Assembly: GCF_026151205.1 (NCBI RefSeq)
Contig: NC_087083.1
Coordinates: forward strand, 8,243,460-8,307,459
Direction of reading: 5' to 3'
DNA: 64,000 nucleotides
Origin: Bolinopsis microptera
Lineage: Eukaryota; Ctenophora; Tentaculata; Lobata; Bolinopsidae
The notes under the pieces are model-generated. The model did not search any database. It had not been told where the DNA came from and saw nothing but the letters and a program-made list of their open reading frames with translations. The translations under genes were made by a program, and so were the position numbers. Numbering within the stretch: position 1 is the stretch's first letter; every line of letters begins with the position of its first letter. Below are positions 1 through 15,000 of this stretch, piece after piece.

Positions 1-3000
1 TATTTAGCACTGAAGAAACAGGCCATGTGAGCTCCTGATAGAATTATCACTATCAGACACTGCCAACATAAGAACAGTTTTGCTCTTATATAAAATCGTT
101 CAAAATGTCCACGATTTATTTTATGATATAATTTTTATCAATAATCCCTTAGATTGAAACTATTTCATCTAGGGTCCGGTACAGCTGAAGCATGCGAACA
201 TAGCGGAATACCTATATCAATAAACTGTGGCGAGGAGATGATAAATATCAAGCATGCGGCCTATGGTGTATACTCCAATGAGAACACTTGTGGACTTTCT
301 TATGGTGGAGACTGTATCTCAGAAACTTCACTTCAGGTCTGAACTTGTTAACAATATATATATGTGCAAACTTATTTATTGTATTACGTGTATGAATTCA
401 TTGTAATGGTGTTAGAAAAACTGAGTCAATAATAATCTTTAACCACAAAATTGCTATTCATCATGTTGAGTCAACATTGTTGACACTGACAGTAGATCTC
501 AAACAATTTCCTCTCTTCAGGCGATGAAGGAACGATGTGATGGAAAGAATTCCTGTGCAGTAGAAGCACTAAACAGTATATTTGGAGATCCTTGTGGTGG
601 AATTTACAAATACTTAACTGCTACCTGGGAGTGCCATTCAGGTTAAATTTTAAATTATTTATGAAATGTTAAATGACGATTAATTTAACTGCCATATTAA
701 ACTATTTGCAATATCATCCTGGTAACTGAAAATAAAGAATACAGCCATATTTCGTCGAAATGTTTTCACATATTATTATGAGCTTATTAATGAGACGCGG
801 TCAGAAAACTAAACTTAGTCTGATTTTAATTCACCAATCCTTTCTAAAATCCAGGATTGAAAGTAGACGGTGGTTGGGGAGATTATGGAGATTGGTCGAC
901 ATGTTCAGTGGAATGTGGAGGAGGAACACAAAAAAGAACTAGGAACTGCGACAGTCCCCTTCCAGCTAATGGGGGAGCGGAATGTGAGGGAGATACTGAA
1001 GAAATACAGAGTTGTAACGAGCAAGCTTGTGCAGGTTAAACCTTTTACAGTTTAATTAATTGTAGTTTTTACAGTTAATTATGTTAACTATTTAGCACTA
1101 AAGAAACAGGCCATGAGAGTTCCTGCTCAAATTATCAGACACTGCCATCATAAGAACAGTTTTGCTCTTATAAATCGCTGAAAATGTCCACGATTTATTT
1201 TATATGATATAATTTTTATCAATAATCCCTTAGATTGAAACTATTTCATCTAGGGTCCGGTACAGCTGAAGCATGCGAACATAGCGGAATACCTATATCA
1301 ATCAACTGTGGCGAGGAGATGATAAATATCAAGCATGCGGCCTATGGTGTTTACTCCAATGAGAACACTTGTGGACTTTCTTATGGTGGAGACTGTATCT
1401 CAGAAACTTCACTTCAGGTCTGAACTTGTAAACAATAGATATATGTTTAAACTTATTTACTGTGTTTCGTGTATGTTCATTTTAATGGTGTTGGAAAAAC
1501 TATGTAAATTATAATCCTTGACCACAAAATTGCTATTCATCATGTTGAGTCAAGATTGTTGACACTGACAGTAGATCTCAAACAATTTCCTCTCTTCAGG
1601 CGATGAAGGGACGATGTGATGGAAAGAATTCCTGTGCAGTAGAAGCACTAAACAGTATATTTGGAGATCCTTGTGGTGGAATTTACAAATACTTAACTGC
1701 TACCTGGGAGTGCCATTCAGGTTAAATTTTAAATTATTTATAAAATGTTAAATGACGATTAATTTAACTGCCATATTAACCCATTAGGGACGATAGGGTC
1801 GTTTACGACCCACCTTTTCTAGAGGCTATAGAGGACAAACCATAATACTAAACGCAACGAATCTTTCGCACATATGCTCAAAATTTATTGGGCTACATTA
1901 TTGACTTTCCAGTCGAGACCCAATTAATTACTAACAACTAAATAATTAGGCTAATTAGTCGTCATAATTGGAAAATATTTCACTTTACTTCTTGCCTTGA
2001 TTGGGACATTAAAACTTTATGTAGGCTTATTTTGTTGAGGACAAAATAGTTGCGGGCAACGATTTCCTTGAGACATAAGAAAAGCCCGTGATAATCAGAT
2101 GTTCACAAACAGAGCTAGACGCTGTTTACTAACTGCGGTCGCATACGACCCACTCGTCCGGGTCGCAAACGACCCATCACGGTTTTTCGGCTTTAACTTC
2201 TGAAACAAAGACGTTAGGATAAAATAAAAACTGTAGCATAAGTTAAAAACATATGGTCAATACTGTGTAACTCTAACCTTTTAAAAATAAAGAATTTGGG
2301 TCATTAACGACCCACTCGGCTCACTTGCTTATTACTACATATGTCCATGTAACTTCTTGAATTCAGCCTAAAGCATGACATCATAAGTTCAAAATTGCCT
2401 CTCAGCAAGTGATAATCATCATAGACTGCGAAAAATCGGTTAAATGGGTCATTAGCGACCCACTAGGACCACAAAATTGATTAATTAAATATAATGTTGT
2501 CAAACTTTTACAAATATTAGTATAAAAACATGTTATATCTTGGTCATTACTCCTGTACGTTGATTTAAATTTTAAAATTGATCAACTGGGTCAATAACGA
2601 CCCACTCGGAAGTTGAACCACCTCATCAATTATTATCAGTATCATGCTGTTCCACCATCAAGAAAGACACTCGTAGGTCTTAATTCCACGCAAACCACGG
2701 GTGGCTGACTACTAGCCCTTCTGAGATCCAGGGCCAACTGAAGGGCCGTCATCACTCATCAAAGAGCTGCGAGAATAACACTACTGCATATGCCTGGAGT
2801 TGCGTCCTGACTATAATACTATGGTGCGTGGAAATCTGTACCGAAAGGACCGTGGCCGTGCCGCAAAAGAAAAGGAATCGGCCCTCGTTCCTAACTTGCT
2901 ATAGCTAGGTAATAGCCATGCTGTTGTTGTTGCTTATAGATTCTGTTACCTTTTTCGTCAATTTCGAATCTTGGTAAACGACCTGCTACAACCCACCGCT

Positions 3001-6000
3001 TGAGACCCAGGGTCCCACGGTGATCAGATCATGTCACTCAAGGAAAATCCCCTGAACGAAGTATACGAGATATCCTGTAACCTTGGGTAAATACTGAAAG
3101 ACGAGTGGTCAAATTGCATATTCTAATCCAACATGCCAATATGTTTTTTTCATTCCTAGAAAGTACGAGAATAACTAAACAACTGCTGCATTCAGATGGC
3201 TACATCTACAGCTCTGTGAAGAAGGACAAGGAAAAAGCCCCCCCCCCCCCCCCCCCCCCCATTTGGCTGGTGGTGCTGCAACCTGCAATCTCTCAGACAA
3301 CTACCTCGTTTTGGGTAACAAACCCCGCAACAACGAAGCAGCTTTCAAAACGAAAACAAGTATTACGTAATCGGCCGAGAGGGAGGGGAGTTTTCAAATG
3401 ATTAAGCTTGTGTAATTTTGACATAATAGCTATGTGGTGGGGGGGCGTAAAAATTGTCCAATAAGTGATTACGTAATATATGAACGGCCCCTAAGAAGTA
3501 AAGAAAGGGAGCTGCGAAGAGAGTAGATGCAGCCATCTGAAATCTGAATCCAGCAGTTGTATAGTTCTTCTTGGACGTTCTAGGAATCGGGAAAAGATAG
3601 GCAAGTTGTTTGCTGTCTCACGACATTACGGTCGTGTACTAACAGCTGATAAACTCACCTACCTATCAATCCAATTCTGCCCATTATTCGTCAGTCATTG
3701 GGTGACGTGATCTGCAGATTACCGTGAGACTCCAGATCTCAGAAGGGCTAGTAGTCAGCCACCCGTGGTTTGCGTGGAATTAAGACCTACGAGTGTCTTT
3801 CTTGATGGTAGAACAACATGATACTGATAATTAATGTCGTGGTTCAACTTCCGAGTGGGTCGTTATTGACCCAGTTGATCGATTTTAAAATTTAAATCAA
3901 CGTACAGGAGTAATGACCAAGATATAACATGTTTTTATACTAATATTTGTAAAAGTTTGACAACATTATATTTAATTAATCAATTTTGTGGTCTTAGTGG
4001 GTCGCTAATGACCCATTTAACCGATTTTTCGCAGTTTATGATGATTATCACTTGCTGAGAGGCGCTTTTCAACTTATGATGTCATGCTTTAGGCTGAATT
4101 CAAGAAGTTACATGGACATATGTAGTAATAAGCAAGTGAGCCGAGTGGGTCGTTAATGACCCAAATTCTTTATTTTTAAAAAGTTAGAGTCACACAGTAT
4201 TGACCATATGTTTTTAACTTATGCTTTTTATTTTATTTTATCCTAACGTCTTTGTTTCAGAAGTTAAAGCCGAAAAACCGTGATGGGTCGTTTGCGACCC
4301 GGACGAGTGGGTCGTATGCGACCATAGCTGTATCTTTTAAAGTAAACGAGATACAGATTAGCTTTTTTGGATATCTCATTTTTGCTGTAAAGTGACCTAG
4401 TGTGTTAAACGGCATCAAAATCGGCAAACTTTAAAACTCGTCGTCCCTAATGGGTTAAACTATTTGCAATATCATCCTGGTAACTGAAAATAAAGAATAC
4501 GGCCATGTCGTCGAAATGTGTTGACGTATTTTATTAGATTTAATGAGACACGGTCAGAAAACTAGGTTTGATTTTAATTCACTAATCCTTTCTAAAATCC
4601 AGGATTGAAAGTAGACGGAGGCTGGGGAGATTATGGAGATTGGTCGACATGTTCAGTGGAATGTGGAGGAGGAACACAAACAAGAACTAGGAACTGCGAC
4701 AGTCCCCTTCCAGCCAATGGAGGAGCGGAATGTGAGGGAGATACTGAAGAAACACAGAGTTGTAACGAGCAAGCTTGTGCAGGTTAAACCTTTTACAGTT
4801 TAATTAATTGTAGTTTCTACAGTTAATTATGTTAACTATTTAGCACTAAAGAAACAGGCCATGTGAGCTCCTGCTCGAATTATCAGACACTGCCACCATA
4901 AAAACAGTTTTGCTCTTATAAATCGTTGAAATTGTCCACGATTCATTTTATGATATAATTTTTATCGACAATCCCTTAGATTGAAACTATTTCATTTAGG
5001 GTCCGGTACAGCTGAAGCATGCGAACATAGCGGAATACCTATATCAATCAACTGTGGCGAGGAGATGATAAATATCAAGCATGCGGCCTATGGTGTTTAC
5101 TCCAATGAGAACACTTGTGGGCGTTCTTATGGTGGAGACTGTATCTCAGAAACTTCACTTCAGGTCTCAATTTGTTAACAGTATAGATATATGTTCAAAC
5201 TTATTTATTGTATTACGTGTATGTTCATTGTAATGGCGTTGGAAAAACTGAGTCAATAATAATCTTTAACCACAAAATTGCTATTCATCATGTTGAGTCA
5301 ACATTGTTAACACTGACAGTAGATCTCAAACAATTTCCTCTCTTCAGGCGATGAAGGAACGATGTGACGGAAAGAATTCCTGTGCAGTAGAAGCACTAAA
5401 CAGTATATTTGGAGATCCTTGTGGTGGAATTTACAAATACTTAACTGCTACCTGGGAGTGCCATTCAGGTTAAATTTTAATAAAATTATTTATAAAATGT
5501 TAAGTGACGATTAATTTAACTGCCATATTAAACTATTTGCAATATCATCCTGGTAACTGAAAATAAAGAATACGGCCATGTCGTCGAAATGTTTTGACGT
5601 ATTTTATTAGATTTAATGAGACACGGTCAGAAAACTAAGTCTGATTTTAATTCACTAATCCTTTCTAAAATCCAGGATTGAAAGTAGACGGTGGTTGGGG
5701 AGATTATGGAGATTGGTCGACATGTTCAGTGGAATGTGGAGGAGGAACACAAACAAGAACTAGGAACTGCGACAGTCCCCTTCCAGCAAATGGGGGAGTG
5801 GAATGTGAGGGAGACACTGAAGAAACACAGAGTTGTAACGAGCAAGCTTGTGCAGGTTAAACCTTTTACAGTTTAATTAATTGTAGTTTCTACAGTTAAT
5901 TATGTTAATTATTTAGCACTAAAGAAACAGGCCATGTGAGCTCCTGCTCGAATTATCGGACACTGCCACCATAAAAACAGTTTTGCTCTTATAAATCGTT

Positions 6001-9000
6001 CAAAATGTCCACGATTCATTTTATGATATAATTTTTATCGACAATCCCTTAGATTAAAACTATTTCATCTAGGGTCCGGTACAGCTGAAGCATGCGAACA
6101 TAGCGGAATACCTATATCAATCAACTGTGGCGAGGAGATGATAAATATCAAGCATGCGGCCTATGGTGTTTACTCCAATGAGAACACTTGTGGACTTTCT
6201 TATGGTGGAGACTGTATCTCAGAAACTTCACTTCAGGTCTGAACTAGTTTATAATAGATATATGTTCAAACTTATTTACTGTGTTTCGTGTATGTTCATT
6301 TTAATGGTGTTGGAAAAAACTATGTAAATTATAATCCTTGACCACAAAATTGCTATTCATCAAGTTGAGTCAACATTGTTAACACTGACAGTAGATCTCA
6401 AACAATTTCCTCTCTTCAGGCGATGAAGGAACGATGTGATGGAAAGAATTCCTGTGCAGTAGAAGCACTAAACAGTATATTTGGAGATCCTTGTGGTGGA
6501 ATTTACAAATACTTAACTGCTACCTGGGAGTGCCATTCAGGTTAAATTTTATGTTATTTATAAAATGTTAACTAATGATTAATTTAACTGCCATATTAAA
6601 CTATTTGCAATTTTATCCTGGTAACTGAAAATAAAAAATACAGCCATGTCGTCGGAAAGTTTTCAAATTAATAAACACGATCAGAAAACTCAGCTGAAGC
6701 ATGCGAACATAGCGGAATACCTATATCAATCAACTGTGGCGAGGAGATGATAAATATCAAGCATGCGGCCTATGGTGTTTACTCCAATGAGAACACTTGT
6801 GGACTTTCTTATGGTGGAGACTGCATCTCAGAAACTTCACTTCAGGTCTGAACTAGTTTATAATAGATATATGTTCAAACTTATTTACTGTGTTTCGTGT
6901 ATGTTCATTTTAATGGTGTTGGAAAAACTATGTAAATTATAATCCTTGACCACAAAATTGCTATTCATCAAGTTGAGTCAACATTGTTGACACTGACAGT
7001 AGATCTCAAACAATTTCCTCTCTTCAGGCGATGAAAGAACGATGTGATGGAAAGAATTCCTGTGCAGTAGAAGCACTAAACAGTATATTTGGAGATCCTT
7101 GTGGTGGAATTTACAAATACTTAACTGCTACCTGGGAGTGCCATTCAGGTTAAATTGTAAATTATTTATGAAATGTTAAATGACGATTAATTTAACTGCC
7201 ATATTAAACTATTTGCAATATCATCCTGGTAACTGAAAATAAAGAATACAGCCATATTTCGTCGAAATGTTTTCACATATTATTATGAGCTTATTAATGA
7301 GACGCGGTCAGAAAACTAAACTTAGTCTGATTTTAATTCACCAATCCGTTCTAAAATCCAGGATTGAAAGTAGACGGTGGTTGGGGAGATTATGGAGATT
7401 GGTCGACATGTTCAGTGGAATGTGGAGGAGGAACACAAACAAGAACTAGGAACTGCAACAGTCCCCTTCCAGCCAATGGGGGAGTGGAATGTGAGGGAGA
7501 TACTGAAGATAAACAGAGTTGTAACGAGCAAGCTTGTGCAGGTTAAACCTTTTACAGTTAAATGTAGTTTTTACAGTTAATTATGTTAACGTTTTAGCAC
7601 TAAAGAAACAAACCATGAGAGTTCCTGCTCAAATTATCAGACACTGCCATCATAAGAACAGTTTTGCTCTTATAAATCGTTGAAAATGTCCAAGATTTAT
7701 TTTATATGATATAATTTTTATCGATAATCCCTCAGATTAAAACTATTTCATTTAGGGTCCGGTACAGCTGAAGCATGCGAACATAGCGGAATACCTATAT
7801 CAATCAACTGTGGCGAGGAGATGATAAATATCAAGCATGCGGCCTATGGTGTTTACTCCAATGAGAACACTTGTGGACTTTCTTATGGTGGAGACTGTAT
7901 CTCAGAAACTTCACTTCAGGTCTGAACTTGTAACAATAGATATATGTTCAAAATTATTTATTGTATTAGGTGTATGTTCATTGTATTTGTAATGGTGTTG
8001 GAAAAACTGAGTTAATAATAATCTTTAACCACAAAATTGCTATTCATCAAGTTGAGTCAACATTGTTGACACTGACACTGACAGTAGATCTCAAACAATT
8101 TCCTCTCTTCAGGCGATGAAGGAACGATGTGATGGAAAGAATTTCTGTGCAGTAGAAGCACTAAACAGTATATTTGGAGATCCTTGTGGTGGAATTTACA
8201 AATACTTAACTGCTACCTGGGAGTGCCATTCAGGTTAAATTTTTTATCATTTATAAAATGTTAACTGCAGATGATTAATTTAACTGCCATATTAAGCTTA
8301 ATGAGACACGGTCAGAAAACTAGGTTTGATTTTAATTCACTAATCCTTTCTAAAATCCAGGATTGAAAGTAGACGGTGGTTGGGGAGATTATGGAGATTG
8401 GTCGACATGTTCAGTGGAATGTGGAGGAGGAACACAAAAAAGAACTAGGAACTGCGACAGTCCCCTTCCAGCTAATGGGGGAGCGGAATGTGAGGGAGAT
8501 ACTGAAGAAATACAGAGTTGTAACGAGCAAGCTTGTGCAGGTTAAACCTTTTACAGTTTAATTAATTGTAGTTTTTACAGTTAATTATGTTAACTATTTA
8601 GCACTAAAGAAACAGGCCATGAGAGTTCCTGCTCAAATTATCAGACACTGCCAACATAAGAACAGTTTTGCTCTTATAAATCGCTGAAAATGTCCACGAT
8701 TTATTTTATATGATATAATTTTTATCAATAATCCCTTAGATTGAAACTATTTCATCTAGGGTCCGGTACAGCTGAAGCATGCGAACATAGCGGAATACCT
8801 ATATCAATCAACTGTGGCGAGGAGATGATAAATATCAAGCATGCGGCCTATGGTGTTTACTCCAATGAGAACACTTGTGGACTTTCTTATGGTGGAGACT
8901 GTATCTCAGAAACTTCACTTCAGGTCTGAACTTGTAAACAATAGATATATGTTTAAACTTATTTACTGTGTTTCGTGTATGTTCATTTTAATGGTGTTGG

Positions 9001-12000
9001 AAAAACTATGTAAATTATAATCCTTGACCACAAAATTGCTATTCATCATGTTGAGTCAAGATTGTTAACACTGACAGTAGATCTCAAACAATTTCCTCTC
9101 TTCAGGCGATGAAGGAACGATGTGATGGAAAGAATTCCTGTGCAGTAGAAGCACTAAACAGTATATTTGGAGATCCTTGTTGTTGTAATATGGTATTTAG
9201 AGATATCTTTTAGGATATCTTAGTTTTAGTATAACGTTTACGGGACGTAGAATTTAGTATGTGTTTCCGGGTATATATTAACCAATGTTTTTATATGTTC
9301 GTATTTGGGAGTTACACATTTTGAGTGTAAGTCGGTTGGCTGGCAGAACTACTGTCAGACTAACTGTCTGTAACGAGCCGTCCGCTCACTTTGCACCTGA
9401 CTAACAGCCAGACCTGTGGTTGGTCCTCGCGGACACAGGGTGACTGCTAGTGGAGTGCTCATTGGCGAGACGGCGTGTCACGTGGTACAAGCAGATGCGT
9501 TGTGCCGTCACGCAGTATGGCGTGACGAAGTTTTGAGAGTATACCCGGAGAGCCGGATGTGGAGAGCTCACTTCTTAGTTGCCTCTTAATAACTTTAAGG
9601 GATTCGAATTAACGGTAGCCAGTTTTACTGAGCACTACCAGTTGTGATTTGACACGTCGTGTGATCTATAATCACGTTAATCGATTAGAGCGAACACTTG
9701 GAAGTTTTTATCTGTTGACGTTCACTTTGTATTACTTTTCCTTTTAATTAATTATCCTTTTTAATATACTCGTTTCATTTCTACCTTACGGTACGCCCTG
9801 CCGTTCGTTGTATTACTTTTCCTTTTAATTAATTATCCTTTTTAATATACTCGTTTCATTTCTACCTTACGGTACGCCCTGCCGTTCGTGCTTCGTGACT
9901 AGAGCTTGACTAGCACACACTAAACACTAAGAGAACTCCGTTTTCTATATCTGGAGGCCACGGTGGGATCCGAACCCACGCCCCGGAGGACCAGAGATGT
10001 TGTAATATGGTATTTAGAGATATCTTTTAGGATATCTTAGTTTTAGTATAACGTTTACGGGACGTAGAATTTAGTATGTGTTTCCGGGTATATATTAACC
10101 AATGTTTTTATATGTTCGTATTTGGGAGTTACACATTTTGAGTGTAAGTCGGTTGGCTGGCAGAACTACTGTCAGACTAACTGTCTGTAACGAGCCGTCC
10201 GCTCACTTTGCACCTGACTAACAGCCAGACCTGTGGTTGGTCCTCGCGGACACAGGGTGACTGCTAGTGGAGTGCTCATTGGCGAGACGGCGTGTCACGT
10301 GGTACAAGCAGATGCGTTGTGCCGTCACGCAGTATGGCGTGACGAAGTTTTGAGAGTATACCCGGAGAGCCGGATGTGGAGAGCTCACTTCTTAGTTGCC
10401 TCTTAATAACTTTAAGGGATTCGAATTAACGGTAGCCAGTTTTACTGAGCACTACCAGTTGTGATTTGACACGTCGTGTGATCTATAATCACGTTAATCG
10501 ATTAGAGCGAACACTTGGAAGTTTTTATCTGTTGACGTTCACTTTGTATTACTTTTCCTTTTAATTAATTATCCTTTTTAATATACTCGTTTCATTTCTA
10601 CCTTACGGTACGCCCTGCCGTTCGTGCTTCGTGACTAGAGTTTGACTAGCACACACTAAACACTAAGAGAACTCCGTTTTCTATATTGTGGTGGAATTTA
10701 CAAATACTTAACTGCTTCCTGGGAGTGCCATTCAGGTTAAATTTTAATAAAATTATTTATAAAATGTTAACTAATGATTAATTTAACTGCCATATTAAAC
10801 TATTCGCAATTTCATCCTGGTAACTGAAAATAAAGAATACAGCCATGTCACATGTCGTCGAAATGTTTTGACGTATTTTATTAGATTTAATGAGACACGG
10901 TCAGAAAACTAGGTTTGATTTTAATTCACTAATCCTTTCTAAAATCCAGGATTGAAAGTAGACGGAGGCTGGGGAGATTATAGAGATTGGTCGACATGCT
11001 CAGTGGAATGTGGAGGAGGAACACAAACAAGAACTAGGAACTGCGACAGTCCCCTTCCAGCAAATGGGGGAGCGGAATGTGAGGGAGACATTGAAGAGAT
11101 ACAGAGTTGTAACGAGCAAGCTTGTGCAGGTTAAACCTTTTACAGTTTAATTAATTGTAGTTTCTACAGTTAATTATGTTAACTATTTAGCACTAAAGAA
11201 ACATACCATGTGAGCTCCTGCTCGAATTATCAGACACTGCCACCATAAAAACAGTTTTGCTCTTATAAATCGTTCAAAATGTCCAAGATTTATTTTATAT
11301 GATATAATTTTTATCGACAATCCCTTAGATTAAAACTATTTCATCTAGGGTCCGGTACAGCTGAAGCATGCGAACATAGCGGAATACCTATAGCAATCAA
11401 CTGTGGCGAGGAGATGATAAATATCAAGCATGCGGCCTATGGTGTTTACTCCAATGAGAACACTTGTGGACTTTCTTATGGTGGAGACTGCATCTCAGAA
11501 ACTTCACTTCAGGTCTGAACTTGTTTACAATAGATATATGTTCAAACTTATTTATTGTGTTACGTGTATGTTCATTGTAATGGTGTTGAAAAAACTGAGT
11601 TAATAATAATCCTTGACCACAAAATTGCTATTCATCATGTTGAGTCAAGATTGTTGACACTGACAGTAGATCTCAAACAATTTCCCCTCTTCAGGCGATG
11701 AAGGAACGATGTGATGGAAAGAATTCCTGTGCAGTAGAAGCACTAAACAGTATATTTGGAGATCCTTGTGGTGGAATTTACAAATACTTAACTGCTACCT
11801 GGGAGTGCCATTCAGGTTAAATTTTAATAAAATTATTTATAAAATGTTAAATGACGATTAATTTAACTGCCATATTAAACTATTTGCAATATCATCCTGG
11901 TAACTGAAAATAAAGAATACGGCCATGTCACATGTCGTCGAAATGTTTTGACGTATTTTATTAGATTTAATGAGACACGGTCAGAAAACTAGGTTTGATT

Positions 12001-15000
12001 TTAATTCACTAATCCTTTCTAAAATCCAGGATTGAAAGTAGACGGTGGTTGGGGAGATTATAGAGATTGGTCGACATGCTCAGTGGAATGTGGAGGAGGA
12101 ACACAAACAAGAACTAGGAACTGCGACAGTCCCCTTCCAGCAAATGGGGGAGCGGAATGTGAGGGAGACATTGAAGAGATACAGAGTTGTAACGAGCAAG
12201 CTTGTGCAGGTTAAACCTTTTACAGTTAAATTAATTGTAGTTTCTACAGTTAATTATGTTAACTATTTAGCACTTAAGAAACAGGCCATGTGAGCTCCTG
12301 CTTGAATTATCAGACTCTACCACCATAAAAACAGTTTTGCTCTTATAAATCGTTCAAAATGTCCACGATTTATTTTATGATTGATGATATAATTTTTATC
12401 GACAATCCCTTAGATTAAAACTATTTCATCTAGGGTCCGGTACAGCTGAAGCATGCGAACATAGCGGAATACCTATAGCAATCAACTGTGGCGAGGAGAT
12501 GATAAATATCAAGCATGCGGCCTATGGTGTTTACTCCAATGAGAACACTTGTGGACTTTCTTATGGTGGAGACTGCATCTCAGAAACTTCACTTCAGGTC
12601 TGAACTTGTTTACAATAGATATATGTTCAAACTTATTTATTGTGTTACGTGTATGTTCATTGTAATGGTGTTGAAAAAACTGAGTTAATAATAATCCTTG
12701 ACCACAAAATTGCTATTCATCATGATGAGTCAAGATTGTTGACACTGACAGTAGATCTCAAACAATTTCCCCTCTTCAGGCGATGAAGGAACGATGTGAT
12801 GGAAAGAATTCCTGTGCAGTAGAAGCACTAAACAGTATATTTGGAGATCCTTGTGGTGGAATTTACAAATACTTAACTGCTACCTGGGAGTGCCATTCAG
12901 GTTTAATTTTATATTATTTATAAAATGTTAACTAATGATAAATTTAACTGCCATATTAAACTATTTGCAATATCATCCTGGTAACTGAAAATAAAAAATA
13001 CAGCCATGTCTTCGGAAAGTTTTCAAATAATATTCATCTTAATAAAACACGATCAGAAAACTCAGCTGAAGCATGCGAACATAGCGGAATACCTATATCA
13101 ATCAACTGTGGGGAGGAGATGATAAATATCAAGCATGCAGCCTATGGTGTTTACTCCAATGAGAACACTTGTGGACTTTCTTATGGTGGAGACTGCATCT
13201 CAGAAACTTCACTTCAGGTCTGAACTTGTTTACAATAGATATATGTTCAAACTTATTTATTGTGTTACGTGTATGTTCATTGTAATGGTGTTGGAAAAAC
13301 TGAGTTATAATAATCCTTGACCACAAAATTGCTATTCATCATGTTGAGTCAACATTGTTGACACTGACAGTAGATCTCAAACAATTTCCTCTCTTCAGGC
13401 GATGAAGGAACGATGTGATGGAAAGAATTCCTGTGCAGTAGAAGCACTAAACAGTATATTTGGAGATCCTTGTGGTGGAATTTACAAATACTTAACTGCT
13501 ACCTGGGAGTGCCATTCAGGTTAAATTTTAAATTATTTATAAAATGTTAAGTGATGATTAATTTAACTGCCATATTAAACTATTTGCAATATCATCCTGG
13601 TAACTGAAAATAAAGAATACAGCCATGTCGTCGAAATGTTTTGACATATTATTATTAGCTTAATGAGACACGGTCAGAAAACTAAGTCTGATTTTAATTC
13701 ACTAATCCTTTCTAAAATCCAGGATTGAAAGTAGACGGAGGCTGGGGAGATTATGGAGATTGGTCGACATGTTCAGTGGAATGTGGAGGAGGAACACAAA
13801 CAAGAACTAGGAACTGCGACAGTCCCCTTCCAGCCAATGGGGGAGCGGAATGTGAGGGAGATACTGAAGAAACACAGAGTTGTAACGAGCAAGCTTGTGC
13901 AGGTTAAACCTTTTACAGTTAATTGTAGTTTTTACAGTTAATTATGTTAACTATTTAGCACTAAAGAAACAGGCCATGTGAGCTCCTGCTCAAATTATCA
14001 GACACTGCCATCAAAAGAACAGTTTTGCTCTCATAAATCGCTGAAAATGTCCACGATTTATTTTATATGATATAATTTTTATCAATAATCCCTTAGATTG
14101 AAACTATTTCATCTAGGGTCCGGTACAGCTGAAGCATGCGAACATAGCGGAATACCTATATCAATCAACTGTGGCGAGGAGATGATAAATATCAAGCATG
14201 CGGCCTATGGTGTTTACTCCAATGAGAACACTTGTGGACTTTCTTATGGTGGAGACTGCATCTCAGAAACTTCACTTCAGGTCTGAACTAGTTTACAATA
14301 GATATATGTTCAAACCTATTTATTGTGTTACGTGTATGTTCATTGTAATGGTGTTGAAAAAACTGAGTTAATAATAATCCTTGACCACAAAATTGCTATT
14401 CATCATGATGAGTCAAGATTGTTGACACTGACAGTAGATCTCAAACAATTTCCCCTCTTCAGGCGATGAAGGAACGATGTGATGGAAAGAATTCCTGTGC
14501 AGTAGAAGCACTAAACAGTATATTTGGAGATCCTTGTGGTGGAATTTACAAATACTTAACTGCTACCTGGGAGTGCCATTCAGGTTAAATTTTATATCAT
14601 TTATAAAACGTTAACTGCAGATGATTAATTTAACTGCCATATTAAGCTTGATGAGACACGGTCAGAAAAATAAGTCTGATTTTAATTCACTAATCCTTTC
14701 TAAAATCCAGGATTGAAAGTAGACGGAGGTTGGGGAGATTATGGAGATTGGCCGACATGTTCAGTGGAATGTGGAGGAGGAACACAAACAAGAACTAGGA
14801 ACTGCGACAGTCCCCTTCCAGCCAATGGGGGAGTGGAATGTGAGGGAGATACTGAAGAAACACAAAGTTGTAACGAGCAAGCTTGTGCAGGTTAAACCTT
14901 TTACAGTTAAATTTTATTGTAGTTTTTACAGTTAATTATGTTAACTATTTAGCACTAAAGAAACAGGCCATGTGAGCTCCTGCTCGAATTATCAGACACT

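Larger units (their letters stand above)
8361..10735 (+). pseudogene. M6: TSP1 + SUEL module broken by a retrotransposon
   Basis: Exons 8361-8540 and 8760-8923 are intact. The last exon is split into 9106-9180 and 10690-10735 by the LTR element at 9181-10685 plus its 4-bp target duplication (TTGT). The pieces add up to the normal 121 nt. Reading into the LTR meets an in-frame TAG at 9213-9215. Skipping only this exon would shift the frame; skipping both lectin exons (285 nt) would not. Confidence 0.85.

Noticed and set aside
3105..3401. 98-codon frame with a poly-proline run
   Set aside because: It is caused by a C homopolymer inside the piggyBac-like element; no domain seen.
9951..9997. Independent tRNA gene
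   Set aside because: Only the 3' half is present, with CCA encoded and exactly between two LTRs.
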